Shown here in pieces: positions 9,669 through 20,144 of a stretch of DNA of 61,082 nt. The stretch covers positions 1 to 61,082 of the forward strand of contig NZ_JAKZGD010000014.1 of assembly GCF_022549495.1 (NCBI RefSeq). The letters run 5' to 3'. The stretch's first letter is position 1, and each line of letters starts with the position of its first letter. The position numbers and the translations under genes are program-made. Below the pieces are notes generated by a model that was given only the letters and a program-made list of their open reading frames with translations, did not search any database and was not told the origin of the DNA. Source of the DNA: Acinetobacter sp. ANC 4805 (GTDB lineage: Bacteria; Pseudomonadota; Gammaproteobacteria; Pseudomonadales; Moraxellaceae).

Positions 9669-10682
9669 TTATTCACCGCCTAAAGAACATTCAAAACTTG
9701 TTCTTTCCACTGTACAACGAGCGCGCTTCAGTACACTCATCATAATCGGATCATAAACCCCTTGTTTAGTTAAACGAATACGACCATCTCTTAGAATCCT
9801 CTGATAACGAACTTCATCTTCTTTTGGAAGATTGAGTTTATATTTAGCAGGAATTCCATTTTCTAGACGTTTTACCATTGCAAAACTTCTTGGCAATTGA
9901 CCAATAAACCACTCTCTTGATTGCAAACCAAAATTTGTAGGGAATTTCTCTGGGCGAATAATCAAGTCACCCGTAATATTGACCACGGGAAATGAGAACA
10001 TAGCGCCACCTTTTGCAATACCACGTTCAATTTCAAGTGGTTTAAATGCATAGGCTGGTGAAGCAATCACGTCTACTTGATAACTATTGAATTTTTTAAC
10101 GAAATCTGAAATTTCAGAAGGGACTGAAACCATTTCTAAGCTATCAACGATCTCTTTTTGTGCAATATCATAGTGTAAGTAAGCAAACTTTTTACCCTTT
10201 GCTTTTTCGATCGTATTTAAATTTCGATCGTGTACAAATACATATGCCAAACCAAATTGTAAGATACCTGCGACTTCGTAATTCTGATTATCAACATTCG
10301 CCAACAGACGGCGCTTATTTCGCTTGTCTAGAGCAAAACTAATCGCCTTTTGCGCAACATGATTACTTGTAACCCCGCCAATCGCATCAATCGATCCTGC
10401 AAAACGATTATATTTACGAGCACGCATTGAAGTCATATAAACCGCATCACATTTACCCGCCTCAAAATCATTTTGTGCTTTGGCTTCATCTTGATATGAG
10501 ATCAAGCGAATATCTGCTTTCCATTCTTTTGCTGCAACAGCCCACTCTTCAGTAATTTTAAATGTCTCACCTGCTTTACCAAGTAAATCAAATACGCATA
10601 CATTTTGTTTAGCCTGAACTTGGCTAGTTACACCCATACCCATGAATGCCAAACCAGCCAAAACAAACAACCCCTTTTTCAT
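9669..10682 (-). CDS. Periplasmic binding-protein-like protein, paralog 4 of 5
   Basis: A 337-aa exported protein with signal peptide MKKGLFVLAGLAFMG ending in VQA. It has VCVFDLLGKAGE, GKCDAVYMTSMRARKYNRF, GKKFAYLHYDIAQ, KKFNSYQVDVIASPAYAFKPLEI and the paired C-terminal cysteines ARCTVERTSFECSLGGE. Only 54 bp separate it from paralog 5 and I see no terminator there, so paralogs 5 and 4 are likely cotranscribed. Its closest relative is paralog 3, which suggests a local duplication. Ligand unknown. Confidence 0.75.
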   Translation of the reverse strand: MKKGLFVLAGLAFMGMGVTSQVQAKQNVCVFDLLGKAGETFKITEEWAVAAKEWKADIRLISYQDEAKAQNDFEAGKCDAVYMTSMRARKYNRFAGSIDAIGGVTSNHVAQKAISFALDKRNKRRLLANVDNQNYEVAGILQFGLAYVFVHDRNLNTIEKAKGKKFAYLHYDIAQKEIVDSLEMVSVPSEISDFVKKFNSYQVDVIASPAYAFKPLEIERGIAKGGAMFSFPVVNITGDLIIRPEKFPTNFGLQSREWFIGQLPRSFAMVKRLENGIPAKYKLNLPKEDEVRYQRILRDGRIRLTKQGVYDPIMMSVLKRARCTVERTSFECSLGGE

Positions 10683-10736
10683 TTCATTTCCCTACAAAGA
10701 ATCAAATTATCAAACACACAAACAAAAATTAAAAAA

Positions 10737-11744
10737 CTATTCTCCACCCAAAGTACATTCAAAATTGGTACGCTCCACCGTACAACGTGCACGCTTCAAA
10801 ACGCTCATCATACTGGCATCGTAAATGCCACGTTTAGTTAACCCAATCCGAGCTTCACGCAAAATCTGCTGATAACGTATTTTGTCTTCATTGTTCAGAT
10901 TAATTTTGTATTTCGCTGGTAGTTCCGTCTCAATTTTTTGAATTAACGTAAAATTATTATTCAAACGATTCAAAAACCATGTTCTCGAATTTTGACCAAA
11001 GTTACTGGAAAATTTTTCTGGGCGAATGATCAAATCCATGGTCATATTGACTGCTGGAAAGGTAATAATTGCACCGTCATTTCCTAAACCTTTATATAAT
11101 TCTAATGGCTTATAGGCATAAGCAGGTGCAGCCATAATATCGGCTTGGCCATTATTAAATTTTTTCGCAATGTCAGAAATATCAGAAAGTACAGCCTGTC
11201 CACCCAGACTTTTTACAACAATTTTTTGTGCTTCGTCATATGCGAGAACAGCGAATTTTTTACCTTTGATTTGCTCAATGGTATTCATCTTTTTATCTTT
11301 AACAAAAATATAAGCTAAACCGATTTGCGAAATCCCAACGACCTCATAAACCTGATGACCAACCGTACTGGTCAAACGGCGTTGATTACGTTGATCTAAG
11401 GCAAAACTAATTGCTTTTTGCGCAATCGCATAGCTGGGTACAGCACCAATAGCATCGACAGAACCTGCAAATTTATTATAACGACGCGCACGCATGGAGG
11501 TCATGTATACACCATCACATTTGCCTTGCTCAAAATCGTTCTCAGCTTGTGCTTCACTTTGATAACTCACTAAACGAACGTCAGCACGCCATGTTTTAGC
11601 AGTAAGTGCCCATTCTTCCATAACTTTATAGGCTTCACCTGATTTACCCAATAAGTCAAAAACACAAACGGTCGTTGAGGCATTCGCTTGGGTGTTTACA
11701 CCCAAAAGTAACATTGCCCCTAATGCAAGAATTCCATTCTTCAT
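10737..11744 (-). CDS. Periplasmic binding-protein-like protein, paralog 5 of 5
   Basis: A 335-aa exported protein with a signal peptide (MKNGILALGAMLLLG, cleaved after ANA). Landmarks: VCVFDLLGKSGE, GKCDGVYMTSMRARRYNKF, GKKFAVLAYDEAQK, KKFNNGQADIMAAPAYAYKPLEL and ARCTVERTNFECTLGGE. It mixes features of the 1/2 pair (AYDEAQK, VLSDIS) and the 3/4 pair (YMTSMRAR, RNQRRL), so it may be closest to the ancestral copy. It is first in transcription order, divergent from yheS, and probably leads an operon with paralog 4. Confidence 0.75.
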   Translation of the reverse strand: MKNGILALGAMLLLGVNTQANASTTVCVFDLLGKSGEAYKVMEEWALTAKTWRADVRLVSYQSEAQAENDFEQGKCDGVYMTSMRARRYNKFAGSVDAIGAVPSYAIAQKAISFALDQRNQRRLTSTVGHQVYEVVGISQIGLAYIFVKDKKMNTIEQIKGKKFAVLAYDEAQKIVVKSLGGQAVLSDISDIAKKFNNGQADIMAAPAYAYKPLELYKGLGNDGAIITFPAVNMTMDLIIRPEKFSSNFGQNSRTWFLNRLNNNFTLIQKIETELPAKYKINLNNEDKIRYQQILREARIGLTKRGIYDASMMSVLKRARCTVERTNFECTLGGE

Positions 11745-11825
11745 TATTCATAATCCTGTTTCTATATTTCTAGTCTTGTTACTTATTTTTTCATATAAAC
11801 TAAATAATAATCTGATTTGAATGAC

Positions 11826-11852
11826 AAAAGTAGAGTTTTTACTCTATTTTTT
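11826..11852. promoter_or_regulatory. TAGAGT/ACTCTA hairpin in the leader of paralog 5
   Basis: TAGAGT (11831-11836) and ACTCTA (11841-11846) form a hairpin 82 nt upstream of the start codon. It lies in a divergent intergenic region, so it cannot end an upstream minus-strand gene. A similar structure precedes paralog 2, which makes a shared leader or operator element possible. Confidence 0.4.
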
Positions 11853-11958
11853 ATTGATTGAATAACTTAACTTGATCAGTTTGATCTGTAATATAAAAAT
11901 TTGCATTCATGAGCGATCACCTTAAAATGCAGCTATCTCTTTGCGACCTTGCATACTC

Positions 11959-13887
11959 ATGATTCAATTTGACCAAGTTTCTTTACGCCGTGGTGGGCGA
12001 GTCCTATTTCAAAAAGCCTCTATGCAGCTTCATCCAGGCTGGAAAATTGGTCTTACAGGGGTCAATGGTGCAGGTAAATCAACACTCTTTTCCGCTTTCT
12101 TGGGTGGCTTGGTTGCTGATGAAGGGAATCTAACCCGCCCTGCGGTATGGACTGTGGCACACATGGCACAAGAAATCAAAGCCTTGGAAATGCCAGCAAT
12201 TGATTTTGTTTTATCAGGCGATGAAGAGTATTGGGACATTCAAGAAAAATTAGCCCACCCAGATCAGCTAAGTAATGATGATTTGGCTAGATTGCATGGT
12301 CGCTTTGATGAAATCCACGGCTATGCTGCACCCGCAAAAGCCGCCCAACTAATGGCAGGTTTAGGCTTTCTTGATTATCAAATCCGTTTAAATGTCGCAA
12401 GCTTCTCAGGTGGTTGGCGAATGCGTTTAAACTTAGCACGTACCTTGATGAGTCGTTCAGATCTCCTATTACTGGATGAACCGACTAACCATTTGGATTT
12501 AGATGCGATCTTATGGTTAGAAGATTGGCTCAAAGCCTATGAAGGAACCTTAGTCCTCATTTCGCATGATCGTGACTTTTTAGATGCGATTACCGACCAT
12601 ATTCTACATATCGAAAATCAAGAATTAACCTTATATACAGGGAACTACTCGACCTTTGAAACCACTCGTGCAGAACGTTTGGCACAACAACAACAAGCTT
12701 ATGAAAAGCAACTTGAAACACGCGCACATATTCAAAAATATATTGACCGCTTTAAAGCCCAAGCCACCAAAGCACGCCAAGCACAAAGCCGTATTAAACA
12801 GCTTGAACGGATGCAGCAGCTTGCACCTGCCCATGTCGACACCCCGTTTACCTTTAGTTTTCGTGAACCCACTAAAATGAGTTCACCACTCCTCAGTCTA
12901 GATGCAGCCACGATTGGTTATGGTGACAAAATAATTGCAGAAAAGATTCGCCTGCAAATCACACCAAGTTCGCGTATTGGCTTATTAGGGATGAATGGCG
13001 CAGGTAAATCTACGCTCATCAAAACTTTGGTTGGGGATTTACCTCTGCTCGCAGGTGAACGAAAAGCCTCTGAACTATTAAATATTGGCTACTTTGCTCA
13101 ACATCAAATGGATGCCTTAGATGCCAATGCAAGCCCTATGCTACAGTTGGCTCGCATAGCAGATAGAAAAATTAGTGAAGCCACTTTACGGTCATTTTTA
13201 GGTGGTTTTGGTTTTAGTGGCGAACGCATGGATACACCGTGTGAAAGTTTTTCAGGTGGTGAACGTGCCCGTTTAGCTTTAGCCCTCATCGTGTGGCAAC
13301 GTCCCAATGTACTCATTCTAGATGAACCCACCAACCATTTAGACTTAGATATGCGCCATGCGCTCAGTATGGCACTGCAAGACTTTGATGGTGCTGTGGT
13401 ATTGGTTTCACACGAACGCCAATTGATTGCCAGTGTCTGTGATGACTTACTTTTGGTTCATGCAGGTCAATGCTCTGAATTTGAGGGTGATTTACAAGAC
13501 TATGCGAAATGGTTACGTGAAGCACGCCAACAACAAATCAATGCACAAAATACACAACAGCAGCAAACAGCAAACCCTCAAACCTCGACAACAAAAGTAG
13601 ACAAAGAAGCACAACGTAAAGAAGCAGCACGTCGCCGTGAGTTAACCCGACCAATCCGTAAAAACATTGAGAAAGTTGAAGCGCAAATTGAGAAAGTTCA
13701 GCCTCGCTTAGCCACTATTGAACATGCTTTGGCAGACAGTGCTTTATACGAAGCCAATCAAAAAGATAATCTAATGAAACTCATGGATGAACAAAATGAG
13801 CTTAAAGTAAAGTTAGAACAGCATGAAGAGCAATTATTAGAACTCATGATGGAACTCGAAGAGCTAGAAAGTTCTTTTGAGGTCTGA
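11959..13887 (+). CDS. yheS: ABC-F ATPase, YheS type
   Basis: A 642-aa soluble ABC-F protein, probably acting at the ribosomal E site as a translation factor. It has two ATP-binding cassettes: Walker A GVNGAGKST (34-42) and a second GMNGAGKST around 338, signatures SFSGGWRMRL and SFSGGERARL, and two LLDEPTNHLDLD Walker B motifs. Between them lies the charged linker (residues about 235-290). A C-terminal coiled coil (about 540-640) matches YheS in length and order. The sequence closely follows E. coli YheS as I remember it. Start ATG 11959; the upstream TTG would only add six residues. A terminator follows directly. Confidence 0.92.
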   Translation: MIQFDQVSLRRGGRVLFQKASMQLHPGWKIGLTGVNGAGKSTLFSAFLGGLVADEGNLTRPAVWTVAHMAQEIKALEMPAIDFVLSGDEEYWDIQEKLAHPDQLSNDDLARLHGRFDEIHGYAAPAKAAQLMAGLGFLDYQIRLNVASFSGGWRMRLNLARTLMSRSDLLLLDEPTNHLDLDAILWLEDWLKAYEGTLVLISHDRDFLDAITDHILHIENQELTLYTGNYSTFETTRAERLAQQQQAYEKQLETRAHIQKYIDRFKAQATKARQAQSRIKQLERMQQLAPAHVDTPFTFSFREPTKMSSPLLSLDAATIGYGDKIIAEKIRLQITPSSRIGLLGMNGAGKSTLIKTLVGDLPLLAGERKASELLNIGYFAQHQMDALDANASPMLQLARIADRKISEATLRSFLGGFGFSGERMDTPCESFSGGERARLALALIVWQRPNVLILDEPTNHLDLDMRHALSMALQDFDGAVVLVSHERQLIASVCDDLLLVHAGQCSEFEGDLQDYAKWLREARQQQINAQNTQQQQTANPQTSTTKVDKEAQRKEAARRRELTRPIRKNIEKVEAQIEKVQPRLATIEHALADSALYEANQKDNLMKLMDEQNELKVKLEQHEEQLLELMMELEELESSFEV

Positions 13888-13892
13888 AAAGC

Positions 13893-13928
13893 AATGCCTA
13901 ATTCTCTCTCGATGATGAATTAGGCATT
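13893..13928 (+). terminator. Terminator-like hairpin after yheS
   Basis: A 12-bp perfect stem, AATGCCTAATTC (13893-13904) with GAATTAGGCATT (13917-13928), starts six nt after the yheS stop codon. The downstream T-run is weak (ATCTAATC). Confidence 0.6.
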
Positions 13929-14200
13929 ATCTAATCACAGAGGAAAAGGTTGTCTTACAGTTTTCTAGGATACTAAAAAATACTAAGAATCCTGCTAAAA
14001 ATGTCATGATTCTGCCAATCATTTCAGATAAGGTTAAAATTGGAATTTTCTCATAAAATTGAGCTTTAGGTTCAGGCTAGATATACTCAACTCCATCATT
14101 TTAAAGTTATTACTTTTAAATGAGTGCTGAGAACTAGCTTCATTTTATATTTTTGTACTTCAATTTGGTGAGTACTCTATTTTGGGATCATACAAACTGA
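13929..14200. other. AT-rich spacer before the DedA gene
   Basis: I see no ORF or RNA gene here. It presumably holds the promoter of the DedA gene; TTGGTG...TATTTT at 14165-14180 is only a weak candidate. Confidence 0.3.
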
Positions 14201-14758
14201 ATGAATTCGTTAGATTTTATTTTTAATTTTGAACATGTCCTTCCCATCCTGGTTCAAGAATATGGCTTATGGATTTATGTGATCCTCTTCTTGATTATTT
14301 TTTCAGAAACCGCCTTTGTTTTTATGTTTTTTCTACCAGGTGATAGTCTTCTACTCACCGTTGGTGCTCTATGTGCTGTAATCGAGATTATGCATCTAGG
14401 CTATATCATCAGCTTACTTTTTATGGCTGCTGCTTTAGGCTATATGGTGAATTATCATATCGGTCGTCATTTTGGTGATCGTATTTTTAAGATGGAATCT
14501 CGATTTATCAAACAAGAATATCTAAAGAAAACCAACACATTTTTCTTAAAACATGGCGGGAAAACCATTTTGTTGGCCCGATTCATTCCATTTGCTCGCT
14601 CATTTGCCCCCTTAGCAGCAGGCTCGAGTAATATGAATTATACGCATTTTGTGATTTATAATATTTTGGGTGCACTATTGTGGATTAGTGTGTTAGTTAC
14701 TGCAGGCTATTTATTTGGACATGCACTGATCCAAGTCGGCGATTTAGTCGATAAATAA
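14201..14758 (+). CDS. DedA family membrane protein
   Basis: A 185-aa inner-membrane protein of the DedA / SNARE-associated family, whose characterised members move or flip lipid carriers such as undecaprenyl phosphate. It shows the family elements: FSETAFVFMFFLPGDSLL near residues 35-52, NYHIGRHFGDRIF, then LLARFIPFARSFAPLAAGSSNM, and a final hydrophobic segment. The conserved acidic residue of FSET and the arginines of ARFIPFARSF are present. The specific substrate cannot be read from sequence. It converges on the cytochrome b562 gene, and a parS site and shared terminator lie between. Confidence 0.85.
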   Translation: MNSLDFIFNFEHVLPILVQEYGLWIYVILFLIIFSETAFVFMFFLPGDSLLLTVGALCAVIEIMHLGYIISLLFMAAALGYMVNYHIGRHFGDRIFKMESRFIKQEYLKKTNTFFLKHGGKTILLARFIPFARSFAPLAAGSSNMNYTHFVIYNILGALLWISVLVTAGYLFGHALIQVGDLVDK

Positions 14759-14769
14759 AAAACCAGTGA

Positions 14770-14785
14770 TGTTCCACGTGAAACA
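14770..14785. promoter_or_regulatory. parS centromere site 1
   Basis: TGTTCCACGTGAAACA matches the bacterial parS consensus (TGTTNCACGTGAAACA) exactly. It lies in the gap between convergent genes, 7 kb left of oriC. ParB binding there would organise origin segregation; parA/parB are not in the window. Confidence 0.88.
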
Positions 14786-14804
14786 AAACATTTAGAAAAA
14801 AAAC

Positions 14805-14832
14805 AAGGCGATGGGCTGCGACCCATCGCCTT
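14805..14832. terminator. Terminator between the DedA and cytochrome b562 genes
   Basis: An 11-bp perfect GC-rich stem (AAGGCGATGGG / CCCATCGCCTT) with a six-base loop is flanked by A and T runs. It sits between convergent genes and probably serves both. Confidence 0.8.
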
Positions 14833-14868
14833 ATTCATGACGCATCATCATGTATCTAAACAATAAAT

Positions 14869-15255
14869 TTACTTAAATTTCTTATGATTTTCATCCCGAA
14901 TTGTAAGTAAATTCTTTGCTTCAATTTTTGCTTGATCTAGCTGATTTGCTTGAACAAGTGTTGCTGTTTTATCAATTTCTGCAATTAAAGCATCTAAACC
15001 AGCCTGATACCCAACGACCTGAACATCATCTTTTGCTAAAGATTTAAGCTTGTTTGGAACAGACTGTTTAGCATCATTGGCTGCAAACTTCATTGCATCC
15101 AATGACTTTAAGGCATCTGATATATTTTCAGCTTTATTGAAGGCTTTATAGTTTTTAGCTAAAGCCCACATATCTGTGTCCAAATCAGCTGCTATCGTAT
15201 TTTGACTCAGGATAGCAGCAGCACTGATCAGCAAACTAATTATCAATTTTTTCAT
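14869..15255 (-). CDS. cybC: Cytochrome b562
   Basis: A 128-aa periplasmic four-helix-bundle haem protein. The signal peptide is residues 1-22 (cleaved at IA/ADLD). The mature sequence starts ADLDTDM like E. coli b562, so the axial methionine is mature residue 7 and the C-terminal RDENHKKF histidine is mature residue 102, the same numbering as the E. coli haem ligands. No CxxCH motif is present, so haem is expected to be non-covalent. The physiological role of b562 is not well established. It lies 36 bp downstream of gyrB on the same strand, with no obvious functional link. Confidence 0.85.
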   Translation of the reverse strand: MKKLIISLLISAAAILSQNTIAADLDTDMWALAKNYKAFNKAENISDALKSLDAMKFAANDAKQSVPNKLKSLAKDDVQVVGYQAGLDALIAEIDKTATLVQANQLDQAKIEAKNLLTIRDENHKKFK

Positions 15256-15290
15256 TTATTCCATCCCTAGAAATTAATGCTCAATCTTAA

Positions 15291-17768
<2,478 letters not shown>

Positions 17769-17807
17769 CTAGTAAATATTGATCTATCCAAAAATGAGGA
17801 AATAAAA

Positions 17808-18893
17808 TTATGGTGCAGCAAGACTGACTTGACCGTGAACAACATGGAACAATTGAAAAGGAATCGATAAATCATGTAAGTGTTTTAATACCGACGTATG
17901 GTCTAAGGTTGTCATAAAAACTTGACTTCCTAATTGACTCAGCCGCTCAATTAAACGTTGTTGTGCAGCTAGATCTAATTCTGCTGTCAGATCATCTAAT
18001 AATACCACAGTTTCCTTGTTACTCGCATGCAGCATTGCAATTTGTGACAGTTTTAATGCCATGATTAACAACTTTTTTTGTCCGCGAGACAACACATCAT
18101 CCGCATTGCCAAAAGGTGTTTTTAAACGTAAATCTGCCCGATGTGGCCCATACTCGGTATAACGTCGATCTAGGTCTTTTTGATGCTGCTGTACTAAATT
18201 TTGAAATAAACCTTGCTCGGTATGAAAACCCGGACAGTATTCCAGTTCAATTTCAAGGTTTGGCAATAATTTTTGTAAATCTTCAAGAAAAAACTGGTTC
18301 CATTGCTCAACAATCCCCACGCGTTGTGAGTGCAAAATTTCACCATAATCACTCAACATCTTGTTCCACGGCTCTAAATCAACCAAAGTTAGGTTACGTC
18401 GTGTTTTCAATAAACTATTACGCTGTTTTAATGCACGCGAATAATATTGCCATGCAAAATAAAACTCAGGTTCCACGTGAAACATCAACCAATCGAGCAA
18501 CTGTCTCCGAGGTTTAGCGCCATGGTCAATAATATCGGTACTTTGTGGATCAATGTGCTGTAATGGCAATAGTTTTGCCAATTGCCCTTGTGTCGCAATC
18601 GTGTCGCCATTGACCTTAATCAGTTGCTCACCTGATATCAGTTTTTGCATACCAATACGTTCATGTGTGGATTGTGCAAATACAATCGCATCACTCGCCT
18701 CGTACTGAATATAATGTTTTGGAATATGAGTGCGAAATGATCGCCCTGTTGCTAACAAATGAATGGCTTCTAAAATCGACGTTTTACCAGAACCATTTGC
18801 CCCATAAAAAATATTAAACGGTTGCAACTCACTGAGTGCAACCGTTTGTAAGTTACGTACACGCTCGATATTTAAACGCGTAATTTGCATCAT
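17808..18893 (-). CDS. recF: DNA replication and repair protein RecF
   Basis: A 361-aa SMC-like ATPase that helps load RecA at single-strand gaps with RecO and RecR. Walker [10 protein letters not shown] lies at residues 31-39, the signature [13 protein letters not shown] in the C-terminal half, and Walker [13 protein letters not shown] follows. The start is [15 protein letters not shown]; the second Met (18890) is equally possible. Twelve bp separate it from dnaN. A parS-like site (18469-18484) is embedded in its coding sequence. Confidence 0.95.
   Translation of the reverse strand: MMQITRLNIERVRNLQTVALSELQPFNIFYGANGSGKTSILEAIHLLATGRSFRTHIPKHYIQYEASDAIVFAQSTHERIGMQKLISGEQLIKVNGDTIATQGQLAKLLPLQHIDPQSTDIIDHGAKPRRQLLDWLMFHVEPEFYFAWQYYSRALKQRNSLLKTRRNLTLVDLEPWNKMLSDYGEILHSQRVGIVEQWNQFFLEDLQKLLPNLEIELEYCPGFHTEQGLFQNLVQQHQKDLDRRYTEYGPHRADLRLKTPFGNADDVLSRGQKKLLIMALKLSQIAMLHASNKETVVLLDDLTAELDLAAQQRLIERLSQLGSQVFMTTLDHTSVLKHLHDLSIPFQLFHVVHGQVSLAAP
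18469..18484. promoter_or_regulatory. parS-like site 2, inside recF
   Basis: GGTTCCACGTGAAACA differs from parS at the first base only. parS sites embedded in origin-proximal genes are known in other bacteria. It lies 3 kb left of oriC. Confidence 0.75.
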
Positions 18894-18905
18894 TGAAAGC
18901 CCGAA

Positions 18906-20054
18906 TTAAACTCGCATCGGCATGACCACATAGGTTTGATCTGGATGCTCAGGGTCTTGCACAAGAACAGACTGGTTTGCTTCAGACATACTCATTTTTA
19001 CATCATCACCATCAAGCACCCCCAAGACTTCAAGGATATATTGCGCATTAAATGACATCTCTAATGGCGCATCTTGATATTGAATCGCAATATCTTCAAC
19101 GGCTTCATCTTGCTCAGGGTTATTCGCACGCAATTGCAATGAATCTTGGTTAAAATTCAAAAATACACCACGTAATTTCTCATTACTCAAAATTGCCACA
19201 CGTTGCAAAGATTGTTTAAATACATCATGTGCAATCAAGACGTGTTTATCGCCACCTTTTGGAATAACACGGCGATAGTCTGGGAATTTCCCATCAATTA
19301 ATTTAGTGGTAAAGCGAACGGTAATATCACCTTGCTCTTTGTCACGGCTTGGCGTATTGATCGTCACGTTTAACAATTCACGACCAATCAACAAGGTCAA
19401 TTGTTCATCTTCAATACTGAGTAAACGCTGTAATTCACCTACTGCTTTACGAGGAACAATCGCTTGAATTGCCCCAGAAGCTGTTGATGAAGCCGATACT
19501 TCACATAAAGCCAAACGATGACCATCTGTTGTGACTGTACGTAATTGATTTTGATCAATTTCAAGTAAAGTACCTGTTAAATAAAAACGTACGTCTTGCA
19601 CTGCCATTGCAAAGGCTGTTTTTTCAAATAAACGTTTCAATTCACGTTGCGTGACTTGAACTTGCGTACCTTGACTATTTTCAGTAGTTAATAAAGGATA
19701 ATCTTCAGCAGGCAGCGTGCCTAAGACAAAACGGCTATTGCCTGATTTTAAAATACAGCGCTGATCTTCTGTAATTTGTAAATCAATAAGTGCAGCCGTT
19801 GGAAGAGATTTACAAATCTCGACGAGTTTTCGTGCAGGAACTGTGGTTTCACCTGCTTGCAAACAAGCCCCTTCGATTAGAGTTGTGCTTGCAACCAATT
19901 CGACTTCTAAATCTGAACCTGTAATGGTGAGAGCTTGTTGAGTGGTTTGAATTTTAACATTTGAAAGAATATTCAAAGTATGACGGCGCTCAACAGCCCC
20001 CACGACATGTGATAAAACATTGAGTAAACTTTCTTTAGCGATTTTCAAACGCAC
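18906..20054 (-). CDS. dnaN: DNA polymerase III beta sliding clamp
   Basis: A 382-aa ring-forming clamp that tethers DNA polymerases to the template. Three successive clamp domains of about 125 residues are expected from the length, and the sequence ends with the conserved PDQTYVVMPMRV-type tail, in which the last residues MPMRL/V line the protein-binding pocket. The N-terminus MRLKIAKESLLNVLSHVVGAVERR is typical. It lies between dnaA (90 bp upstream) and recF (12 bp downstream) in the canonical origin operon. Confidence 0.97.
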   Translation of the reverse strand: MRLKIAKESLLNVLSHVVGAVERRHTLNILSNVKIQTTQQALTITGSDLEVELVASTTLIEGACLQAGETTVPARKLVEICKSLPTAALIDLQITEDQRCILKSGNSRFVLGTLPAEDYPLLTTENSQGTQVQVTQRELKRLFEKTAFAMAVQDVRFYLTGTLLEIDQNQLRTVTTDGHRLALCEVSASSTASGAIQAIVPRKAVGELQRLLSIEDEQLTLLIGRELLNVTINTPSRDKEQGDITVRFTTKLIDGKFPDYRRVIPKGGDKHVLIAHDVFKQSLQRVAILSNEKLRGVFLNFNQDSLQLRANNPEQDEAVEDIAIQYQDAPLEMSFNAQYILEVLGVLDGDDVKMSMSEANQSVLVQDPEHPDQTYVVMPMRV

Positions 20055-20144
20055 GATTTATTCCTCTTAACAACAGAAGCCGATATGAATGTTAGCAGTG
20101 TACTATGCTGCACTTAAAAGCAGTTTGCAACTCTGAAAAATAGA

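Noticed and set aside
5910..11744. The five paralogs as RND efflux pump components
   Set aside because: Each has a signal peptide and a single soluble domain of about 310 residues, far shorter than RND pumps and without membrane helices.
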